NCBI GenBank assembly: GCA_031216915.1
Contig: CM062296.1
Span: forward strand, 669,866,753-669,930,752
Direction: 5' to 3'
DNA length: 64,000 nucleotides
From: Pictodentalium vernedei
Lineage: Eukaryota; Mollusca; Scaphopoda; Dentaliida; Dentaliidae
The notes beneath the pieces were generated by a model. It did no database searches, was not told the DNA's origin, and worked only from the letters and a program-made list of their open reading frames with translations. This document shows, piece by piece, positions 55,159 to 64,000 of the stretch; positions within the stretch are counted from its first letter, which is position 1, and every line of letters begins with the position of its first letter. The translations under genes and the position numbers were made by a program.

Positions 55159-57233
55159 AAAGAATATCTGTATATCTTTGTGAGTAAAGGCACATCACAT
55201 TTTATTACACATCCATTCAACTTTAAACCCTTGTATTTAATGGAATAGCCACTGTGACATAAATAGTTCTGTATTCAATGGGTGATGTACAAGCCGGAAC
55301 TTTTTCCCAGCACCGTTCTACCAGTTCCTTTCCCATCGAGTCATTAGTTACGCTTCGAAAAAAGTCTCCAAATTTCGTTATACAATTATTGACCGTCTGT
55401 CGCATAGTATGAAAATGAAAACGTCCAAAGCAAAATAAAGTCGGTTCACAAAAAATTAGTTAACCAAAAATGAGATAATATTTAAAAAAAAACCCCAATC
55501 ATTTCCAACCAGAACATTAACCCAGTCCCGTGGCCGTCTCGTTTTGTGATCCCGTTATATCTAAATTGGGCAACTCTATTTCGGTAAATCTTCGTACATC
55601 TTGATACGCTTCGAACTTCTTTTAAAAATGTTTCTCCCAGCTGTTTTGCAAATCTGCACAAATTTGTACTTATATTTTTTCAAACTAACAGTAATAGCAA
55701 ATGGTTATGCGTAAATGGGCACCAGTCGAAGAAAAAAAGCGATAGGAATTTTAACAAACACTGGTTCCGAAAAGGTTGTTATGATTTTTTATCGATCCAT
55801 TTGATCAGTACAGCTTCAGTCAAAACAAACTTTTGGGTTTAAACATCGGAATTAAAATTTGTTTATTTAAAAGAATTTTAATGCATAGGTTGTGTAATAA
55901 ACACAGAACGCGATGTGTGTTTGAATCGGTGGGTGTTTTACATAACAAGTTGGAATGGCGTAATCATATTTCGCTCGAGTCTATGACGTTCTTCTATTTA
56001 TCAACAGCCGTCTGCGTCCAAGCTCCACGAAAAGTGAGTAGTAAACAAACATATCAAAACAACATCTAATTTCTAACTGAATTAGACTGGTGGACAGAGA
56101 GCTTGAGAGTCTCTGCCTTGGCGAACAAATAAGATGTTCATCCCCTCGAACATTTGTTTTTGTTAGCCTACTGCTCTGGGGTCTATCTCTAATATCGGCA
56201 GTGGTTGCATGTTGGAAGAACACTCTGTGGATTACAACATACGCCATATATTGATATACTGTCTTGAAAATAACTGAAAAAGACTGAATATCTTGTAACC
56301 AGGCAAAACAACCCTAACAATCTGAAATTCAATATATTTGCTACCCTGGTAATGTCAACACAGAACGATAACGCGGAATTCAGTTCGCTGTATCTTCAAC
56401 TGAACCCAACTTGAAAACATTGGCCCAAAAGGAAAGTTGGGTTGAGTAATTAGGCCAAGCTATGTGTTTTTTCAACAGTTGTATCTTGGTGCAACAGATT
56501 AGTCGAAACACAAGTTCAGTTTGTCGTGATGGAATACTTTCTTGTGAAAAATAACCTGTTGATTCTTTGTGTGTCTACGGTGTTTTCTGTACTAAAATTT
56601 CTAATCGCTAGCTCTACCCTTCATACTAGGGCAAAGCGATTGAATGAAATTGTGTATTTCAGAAAGCTAGCATATACACACCATATTATCCAAACGAGGC
56701 CGCGGTGAAGCGACAATATAACGATTTAATCCACGCCTATTACTTTTTCTCCAGTTCCGTGTTTACAATTCCGCACGGAACACGTCTTCCATACGGATTT
56801 ACGTTGACGGACTATTTTCCGACCTCACGTCAAGGATCAATCAAATTAACTAAACAGCACCCATTTTCGTAATCGGACAAGCAAAACGTCATATTCTGAC
56901 CTAGATCAATTCGGAAGCTGTGATGACAGCCGATAAATCGAATGTCAATTGGAAAATGTTTTTGTTTACATCAACAAAAAGTAACGAAATTAAACTTATT
57001 CTATAAATGGGAAGTGATTTTATAACACTCAGGTTCTGACTTTGAAGCGAATATCTCTCACATAACGGAAGCTAATTTCTGAAAAATACAAATAAATAAT
57101 CTATTTGGACACAATTTTCATTTATATATTTCTGTCTCACGTGTTTGCCAATCACACCCGAATTTTGTTTTTGTTTTTATTTCAAGCAGACGTCAAAACT
57201 GTCAAATTCTACAATTAAGACCTAATTTTTAAA
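55159..57233. other. No gene recognised
   Basis: Non-coding by inspection. Short open stretches (55223-55405 minus, 55833-56069 plus, 55981-56247 minus, 56526-56708 plus) have no family features. Confidence 0.4.
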
Positions 57234-57237
57234 TTAA

Positions 57238-57469
57238 CCCTTTACCCAATGAATCGGCCGCATCCGCCCGCGTAATGTGCAAATTCAGCAGTTGAAAAAA
57301 TATTATTTTTCGAAAAATTTCAACAAAACCATATCATGTGACCCCTCGTTGGAACGAGCTCGTTCCAACGAGGGGTCACGTGATATGGCTTTGTTGAAAT
57401 TTTTTTTTAAATTTAAAAATATTATATTTAAAATAATAAATTTTGATATCGTCTGCGTTGGGTAAAGGG
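57238..57469. mobile_element. TTAA hairpin element, design A, copy 4
   Basis: TTAA at 57234-57237 and 57470-57473. Starts CCCTTTACCCAATGAATCGG and ends CTGCGTTGGGTAAAGGG. The core palindrome is ATCATGTGACCCCTCGTTGG-AACGAGCTCG. Confidence 0.93.
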
Positions 57470-57473
57470 TTAA

Positions 57474-58926
57474 TAGATAGTGTGTCATAGTAGCGTGTAT
57501 ACACGCGGAAATCCACAATGTGTGTATACGTTCGTCAATACAGTACGCATGCCATCGCGGACAGATAGAACTTCCGCTTTGAAACTCATGCCGTATTGAC
57601 GAAGGCATCCACACATCGTGACGTTTTCTGTATTTCCAATTATGTGAAATCATGCAATCTGGTGGGTGTGATTCTTCAACTTCAGAATTGTTTCGGTTAG
57701 GTGCCTTATATGGCATTTTGAGATTGGATTGACTGTTGCGATCTAATATCATTGTATCTTGTTTCATTGTGCTACGCACAAACTGTAGTTTTCTGTCCAG
57801 CTGCTAATAGTGGGTCATATCATCTCTCGAGAGCATAAAAATGCCAAATGCAACACTTCCATCGAGGGACGACGTGGAGCTAAGTCTACTACACCTACCT
57901 CAACGTGGTGTTTCTAACTAGCCAGTCAATGTTAGTCCACTGTATGTTATTTATGACACGACTTGACCCTTGCTGTTGAAAGTGACATCAAACCTCAATC
58001 AGTGGCGGCGGTACTAAAATTGAAGTGTGGAGTTGGCAATTAAGTATTTTTCTCGGCGTTTGTCTTATTCTTGTGATTAGTAAAGGGTTAATTTATAATT
58101 GATAATGATAAATAAAAAACTTCCATGGGTAATTTTATTAGATGGTCTGAAAAGTCATATACCTCTGCCCCCACCCCCATCGTTTCCGTCGTCACTGACT
58201 CCAATAAATGAATAAATAAACAAATAAAATGTACCAAATCCAACACAACATCAAAACAACAACAACAATGGTTCCTACTCAGTACTCGCAAGGGGTGGGA
58301 GGATTGTTCAATCTCATTTCATCAGCTGAAGTTCAGCGGGAAACAAACAACCAAATGAAGCTGAACACAATTGTCAGATCGTGGAAGACAACATCACCTT
58401 CGGTGGATGTCGAAAGGGTTTAACCTTGTGAATATCACTAAATCACAAATCCCAACTTTTATGTCATCAGAAATGGATACAAGTTTCGACCTTTCGTACA
58501 CAGATCAAGTAACAAGCGAACGAAGCTCGATTGTTTAATGACGATAGTGTTGAAAATTAGAATTTCCTTAAAAAGAACTGTCACTTATCTAATGAGAGCT
58601 AAAGCTTCCAATTACGAGAATAGAAATAGATTTGAAAATTGTCCAAAAGGATTTCAAGAAGAAATCGATAGTACTTAGTTGAGTTTTTTTCTTCAGTAGA
58701 TAATGGTTTTAAAGATGTTTTACGGTTACAGTTCTGTCTTTCGTCTCTACAATATTATAACTCATTACTCAAAGCTAATTCTTTACAATGAAATGTAAGC
58801 GACTTTGATCGAGTTCAACGAACGGAAAGTTTTCCATCAGAGATGGCCACAAGGCCTCAGTCCAAGAGGTTTCGCCCAAAGTCGTTTCGCGCCAGTATGG
58901 AGGCGAAACGATCTGGGGCAAAATAT
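57474..58926. other. No gene recognised; possible old SINE end
   Basis: Around 57955-58005, CACGACTTGACCCTTGCTGT followed by AAACCTCAATCA resembles the 3' part of the SINE family, but is very worn. Otherwise non-coding. Confidence 0.35.
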
Positions 58927-59005
58927 CACTCTAAAATAAGTTGGGTTAAAAATCAACCCAAATCAACTGGGTTGAATGAATATGAACAAAACTGATTTTA
59001 GAGTG
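58927..59005. mobile_element. 79-base miniature element with CACTCTAAAAT ends
   Basis: Begins CACTCTAAAAT and ends ATTTTAGAGTG; both sides are flanked by TAT. The inside has GGGTTAAAAATCAACCC and GGGTTGAATG. There is no coding capacity. Confidence 0.65.
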
Positions 59006-59264
59006 TATCTGGAATTGAAACAAACTTCGTCAGTTTGACATCACCTGCTCGACATCTGGAAGTAATATCAATATTTCAGAAGCCTTGGAATAACAATACT
59101 TTTGGGCTGTGTCCTTAGGCCTGCAAAGTGAAAAGTGAACAGGGTTTTAAATGTCTTGTGATGCTGAAGTATTGGTGCAGATTTGTACTGCTGGAGTATT
59201 CTGTGGCTCGAGCTCAGAAATTATGAAATCATTGAACTCTCGATATTACAGAACACTTGGAGGT
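59006..59264. other. No gene recognised
   Basis: Short non-coding stretch before the SINE. Confidence 0.35.
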
Positions 59265-59822
59265 CCGTAGCTCAGTGGTTAGGGCATTGGACTTCAAAAA
59301 CTCCACGGTTCGATCCCCATCACGAGTAACTACGTTGTATCCTTGGGCAAGATACTTAACCCTTTACCTAATATGAGAAGCAGACGACACTTGCAAAACA
59401 ATTCTTGAATAACTTATGTTTTTCCTTTTTTGTCTCAAAAACTTAGGTTATGACCTCTCATTCCAACGAGGGGTCATAACCTATGTTTTTGAGACAAAAA
59501 ATGAAAAAAATATTGAAAATTAATTGGCGATTTTTGAGAATAGCGCTGGCCGGTTTTGGCGTTACGTTAGGTAAAGGGTTAATCCAGATTGCATACGTGG
59601 GGGCACAGGGGCTCTGTGTACTAAAGCGTATTGCACGACGATGGTGCATTGTCTTCAATCAATGTTAACCTTTCTTGTGCGGAATTAGTAAGTTGGGAAG
59701 TCTGGAAGTCGCTCGCCGCTGTTCGGTGATTCTCTCCGAGTACCCCGACTTCCTCCACCCGTGAAACTGCCCGACACGAGGTGACCAAGGCTGTCGGATT
59801 TGTCGTTAAAACCCAATTAATT
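59265..59822 (+). mobile_element. tRNA-derived SINE, copy 5, split by a TTAA element
   Basis: Head GGTCCGTAGCTCAGTGGTTA (A box), B box GGTTCGATCC, then TCCTTGGGCAAGATACTT. After the insertion come CGTGGGGGCACA, CTCCACCCGTGAAACTGC and CCGACACGAGGTGACCAAGG. The body after the insert continues the same SINE. The TTAA element at 59360-59578 is therefore younger. Confidence 0.85.
59360..59578. mobile_element. TTAA hairpin element, design B, inside a SINE
   Basis: TTAA at 59356-59359 and 59579-59582. Starts CCCTTTACCTAATATGAGAA and ends GTTACGTTAGGTAAAGGG. The core is shortened (GACCTCTCATTCCAACGAGG) compared with other copies. Confidence 0.92.
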
Positions 59823-60870
59823 AATTTGGCGAAATATCTGAGAGAAAAATATTAGTTACCGTTATTCGAGAATATTCTATTTCATGTGACTTTCTCTTTC
59901 TCTGATTGAGAGGTACTGTACTATTTCCTAAGGTTTTGCCCTTTTTGGGGGGGGGGGGGATCTTAAAATAAACGTGCACTATTCACGCGTACTATACACT
60001 TTCTAAAATAGCCGTGTAAGATATTCTAGGGCGTGAGAATGACGGAATCAATTAAGAGACTTTTCTCTAGAATTGTGTTTCGTTATTTCCAAGTTCAAGA
60101 ATACAGCTGCGCACAAAAATGTAGTTCTGGTATATAATATCTTCCTGGAAGTTCCCGTACATCCGTTTCTCACAAGGTCGTAAAACTGTCCAATATGCCT
60201 AAAATTCATTTACACTGATTGGTATAATAACACCTCCATAGCGTGAAACTCCAAAATTCCTGTTTCAGGCCACAGTCTTTGATAATAAGCAGTGTATTTA
60301 GGATTCGAAGCCTGACGGGTAACAACATTCTTCCCCAGTTTGTTCGATATAATATTAGGGACTATTCTTCCATAAGGACCACTATTGTAGTACATGTATA
60401 GTCAACTGCAAGCCATGCAAAATTTATATTATATTCCAGAGTATATGAGTGACCATTTACACTCACTAGTTTGAAAACTAATCCACTCTGAGACGCCATC
60501 TTAGGGCATATCAGTTTTAAAAGCAGTGTAAATTTCCCAACACCAGGGGCTAGTATCAGATAAATTTATTTCCTAACAATCCCTTTCATTTCGAAGGCAC
60601 ATTTTGTAACTCATCGGTATCACTGTTCGGGGTCATCAGCATGAAGAAAATGGGCCATCATATTAGGTTTGACAGAAATTTCCGACATGCACGAAAGAAG
60701 ATATAACATGGAGTAGCATGTACGTAACGGAAAAGACAACGCAAAACACTCCGAAAACTAAATTTTCTGTGCACCTGTCTGCTCTCTGTGTGTTATTCGT
60801 GTAACAGATAATAAGTTGAAGAGCAGATATCATCCAAAGTACCCAAAGAAAACAAATATTATTATACGTT
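59823..60870. other. No gene recognised
   Basis: Non-coding; a G run at 59947-59959. Confidence 0.4.
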
Positions 60871-61410
60871 AAACGGTAGATTATCGAAGAAATTGCGGAA
60901 AGATAGAAATCTTATCCCCCACTGAAGATATAGAAATTTTCACTTTCACGGTATCAATCAAAATGGCGTCTTTCAAAGCATCACTTCAAGGTGAAAATAT
61001 CACTGTAAATGATCAATTTGTTCTAGAAACAGATACTGAAAAGAAAATCTAGTGTTTTTGAGTGGATACCGATCATTTCCAGCAATAATACAACACGTAT
61101 TCACCTTGAATTGATGCATGAAACCCGCTAGTCCAAACACGGCCTGAAAGTCCGGAATATAAGTTTTTGGTTTGGTACGTCCTTTTAAAGGACGTACCAA
61201 ACCAAAAACTTATATTACGGACTTTCGGGCCATGTTTGGACTAGAAACCCGCCAGCTGAATCAGATTGCAAGACACTGTCTGTTCCGATTATCAATCTGA
61301 TCACTTCCACGTATCAATGATTCAATGCGCTCTTTACTTTCATGCATCAGTTCAAGGTTGAAACGAGTGGAATTATCAGATTCTTATAAAAAGCGTATAA
61401 TAAAAAGAAA
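60871..61410. mobile_element. Foldback element, copy 2 (inverted relative to copy 1)
   Basis: Shares with 53970-54520, in reverse complement, CGAAGAAATTGCGG, TTTCACTTTCACGGT, GAGTGGATACCGATC, the core palindrome with GGTTTGGTACGTCC, GCCAGCTGAATCAGATTGCA and TTATAAAAAGCGTATAATAA. Target duplications were not found. Confidence 0.75.
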
Positions 61411-61500
61411 ATCTAGTGTTTTTGAGTGGATACCGAAGAGCGAGCGAAAATAACCATTTGCCTCGGTCACAAATGAGATCGTTTTCAGTATCCACTCGAA
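61411..61500. repeat. 90-base hairpin with GAGTGGATACC arms
   Basis: TCTAGTGTTTTTGAGTGGAT and an imperfect complement at about 61480-61505, tip AGAGCGAGCGAAAATAACCA. A relative of the hairpin at 52811. Confidence 0.65.
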
Positions 61501-61705
61501 AACACTTGATATCCTCTATTTCACATTAGTACAAACACTAGATTCCTGACTACCTCAGTTTCATCGCGTTGCCTATCACAAAAATTAACTTTCGAAGTCT
61601 CTCCTATTTTCTTGGGGGCCATCTTTTATTTTGACGCTCGCATAAAAAGCAAAACCGGCTGCAAAAGCCTCTTTAGCCCATTTAAGATGGATGAAATAAT
61701 ATAAC
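61501..61705. other. No gene recognised
   Basis: Short non-coding stretch. Confidence 0.3.
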
Positions 61706-61885
61706 AATAACATGATTTTCAATGGCATTACGGTTCATTAGCGGCCCAACAGAAATGATTAACAGCCCGATGTTTTATAAGCGGCTCGAGACGAAGTCGA
61801 CGGCCGCTAATAAGACAGAGAGGGTTGTTAATCACTTCTGGCGGGCCGCTAATAAAACCGTAATGTCCGAGAAAGTCATGTTATT
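61706..61885. repeat. 180-base imperfect hairpin
   Basis: Outer arms AATAACATGATTTTC/GAAAGTCATGTTATT and inner CATTACGGT/ACCGTAATG and TTAGCGGCCC/GGGCCGCTAA, with a tip around GGCTCGAGACGAAGTCGACGG. Imperfect. Confidence 0.78.
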
Positions 61886-62189
61886 ACTATTATTGCTACT
61901 AATAGGGAAGGACATTCAAGTAACCTCAAAATAACTGCACGTCAATAGCTTAATCATTTCCAAGATTATTCAACATCCTGTAATCAAGAAATATACTGAC
62001 ATTTTAATGTGAATAGAAAATAAACAATAAAGTTAAGAGTTTGAACATTAAATATTCATGAAATGTCGGCATTTACTTTTTACATTTTTATGAAATAACT
62101 GAAGTAAAACTCCAGCATCGAATTTTGCCTGCTTCAAAACACAGAACTATACATGTCTGTACTGACCTTATCAGGGCGCGTGTGTGTGT
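61886..62189. other. No gene recognised
   Basis: AT-rich non-coding sequence. Confidence 0.3.

Positions 62190-62219
<30 letters not shown>
62190..62219. repeat. Run of 30 G
   Basis: A pure G run following a short (GT)n tract; the longest of many G or C homopolymers in the window. Open frames read across it are artefacts. Confidence 0.95.
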
Positions 62220-62221
<2 letters not shown>

Positions 62222-63656
62222 CGGAAAAAATACAGGATCCTATCCTGGTTTTTTTTTGCATTTCACCCTCCGAGGGACCCACCCTCTCCTTTTTTCCAAT
62301 TTCGCAAGGTTTTTTTTTTCGGTTAACCCACCCCCAGCCCCAAATTTTTCCATGTTTTGCAATTTTTTCCCGGCCATTTTCAGACACCCTCTCCTAAGTT
62401 ATCGTTCCTACATATAACAGTTCACGAATATTAGTATTAAACAATGTTAAAATAACAATAACATTTTGTTTTGTTGTGTTAATTTTATTTTGAGTTTTAA
62501 CTTGGAAAGTGTTAGAAAAATTATATTTTGTTTCTATTGTTTGTTAGAAGCTTATTGAATTTAACGTTTTCTTTTTCATTTTTATTTTATAATATATTCG
62601 ATAATCAAGCCAGAACAGCTACTTATCACTACCACTCCTAGCCATATATGGTGTTAAATGATGTTTTAATATTCTAGATTGCTGTTAATGACTTTAATTT
62701 GGCTGAAAATGTAGCCTGGAAAAAAATTGCAAATGGTTGGACAAAAATATTTTTTGTGTCTTTCGACCACCCACCCATCCCAGCATAGGGATCCTGCAAT
62801 TTCTTCCGCCCCCCCCCCCCCTCCCCCGACATTATATAATTATTTGGCTCCTCGTGTTCCAGTAGAGAGGTTTAAACTGTTTTAATTGGCGTAATAACCA
62901 AGATAAAAATGCTGTGAGGTTTGTTTTTCTCACACGGTATCCGAACTTTCAAAGCGGGAACAGAAGATTATGAACGTAACGTGAAGGCAAGCGGACAAAT
63001 TTATATGCAGTCTCGTTTAATTGTTGTTTTGAACAGTGTGGAAAAGGAATCTTCAACAAAAACTTAAACGTTCAAACGAGATGAAAATATGTTGACACTC
63101 GTACCCAGTATCTAAACGGACTTTATTCCTCTACACCGTTTTCATGTCCTTCGTACCAAGAAGCAGAGAGTCCAGTTTGAGCCAACATAATTAGAAAATT
63201 ATAAAAGAAAATTCTCAGGGCCTCCGTTACGATAAGTTACAAATTTGAGGACGGGGCCCAACGGTTTTCTTGTCTTTTCTGACCCCCTCGGCTGTAGTGA
63301 GCTTCAATTCGTTTTAAACAACAACGGAACCCAACCTGCGTACAACCTAAATGATCCATCTGGCCTCTCCACAAACGCAGTTCCTTCCTTTGTTATTTGA
63401 TAACTTTTGGAGTTTTTTGTCTTGACGCTAGGGTCGCCAAGTTGACATTCTATTGAGCTTTTCTCCAAAATCAGTCGTTATACCTTCCCCGTCCCTTTCA
63501 GTTCAAAGATCACGCACGTTCAATTAAGGCTGTTGGAGCATGGAAAACAGATCGGCCAGTTATCCTTAAACTAGTTTCAGTCAAGAGAGATAACTCAGTA
63601 AGGAGAACCTTCGGATCTCTGGTAACAGAAGCTGTGGACTTCACAACTCGTCTCCA
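62220..63656. other. No gene recognised
   Basis: Non-coding. Another C run lies at about 62810-62825. Nothing else recognised. Confidence 0.4.
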
Positions 63657-63693
63657 GTTGTAGTAATAGTAGTGAAAAATCTTAGTAGCAGTT

Positions 63694-63739
<46 letters not shown>

Positions 63740-64000
63740 AGACTCGTGATGGTAGCGACGATAGTGCTAGTTTTAGTGACGTGGTAGTTGTAGTATTGGG
63801 GTATTAATGAAACTCCACGGTAGCAGTGGTAGAATGGCAGGAGTGGTGGGGTAGGAAATCGTAGAAGTTGTAGTAGTGGTAGTAGAGAGAGTCCAACGTA
63901 CTGGGAGTGGTAGTAGTAAAGATGTAGTAGTAGTTGTGGTAATATTAGTGGTGAAAGATATAGGCATATCAGTGACAGAAGTGGTAGATGTTGTTGTAGT
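63657..64000. repeat. (TAG)n and TAG/TGG-rich tract
   Basis: A (TAG)n array at about 63694-63738 grades into loosely repeated GTAGTA/GTGGTAG to the end of the window. Confidence 0.9.

Noticed and set aside
62125-62417. Open frames across the 30-base G run
   Set aside because: Poly-Gly or poly-Pro from a homopolymer, with no other protein features.

Overview
This is eukaryotic, AT-rich, repeat-dense DNA with no recognisable host gene. APE-type LINE parts, a tRNA-headed SINE family, hAT-, TTAA- and TA-type miniature elements, a FLYWCH/MULE-like element, a Ty3-type retrotransposon and a Polinton-type virus-like element together suggest a (probably marine) invertebrate animal. A lophotrochozoan or similar lineage is plausible, but I cannot fix the species.

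Bases 305-20200 are one old Polinton/Maverick-type element of about 19.9 kb. It has inverted ends of roughly 0.8 kb that differ at about a tenth of positions, and near-matching 6-bp flanks. Inside lie decayed remnants of a conserved terminal gene, a packaging ATPase, a penton-like capsid gene, a pVI/pX-like core gene, a membrane protein, a phospholipase-A2-like gene, an rve integrase, a double-jelly-roll capsid gene and a fibre-like gene on the minus strand. A second, diverged penton-like plus core-like pair follows, then small late genes. No protein-primed DNA polymerase is recognisable. At least eight later insertions sit inside it. It is a fossil.

Bases 20200-26540 hold a CT/GTCT microsatellite, an hAT-like miniature element, three SINE copies, several long hairpins and a TTAA element. 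Bases 26540-34590 are a non-LTR retrotransposon of the Jockey/CR1 group: an unbroken ORF1, then about 2.6 kb of inserted minisatellite and TTAA elements, then an endonuclease-reverse transcriptase ORF2 with several breaks. ORF2 carries a 2A-like motif just before the endonuclease.

Bases 34590-43700 are non-coding, with hairpins, an hAT-like element (37077-37725) and tandem repeats. Bases 43990-49690 are a decayed Ty3-type retrotransposon (gag end, protease, RT, RNase H, integrase, chromodomain) hit by three later insertions. Bases 49690-64000 are non-coding, with two inverted copies of a foldback element 6.9 kb apart, a rearranged SINE, a SINE split by a TTAA element, poly(G) runs and a TAG-rich tract.

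The recurring theme is short palindromic DNA. At least ten TTAA-flanked hairpin elements fall in at least two related designs, and a dozen other long hairpins often have similar GC-rich tips.
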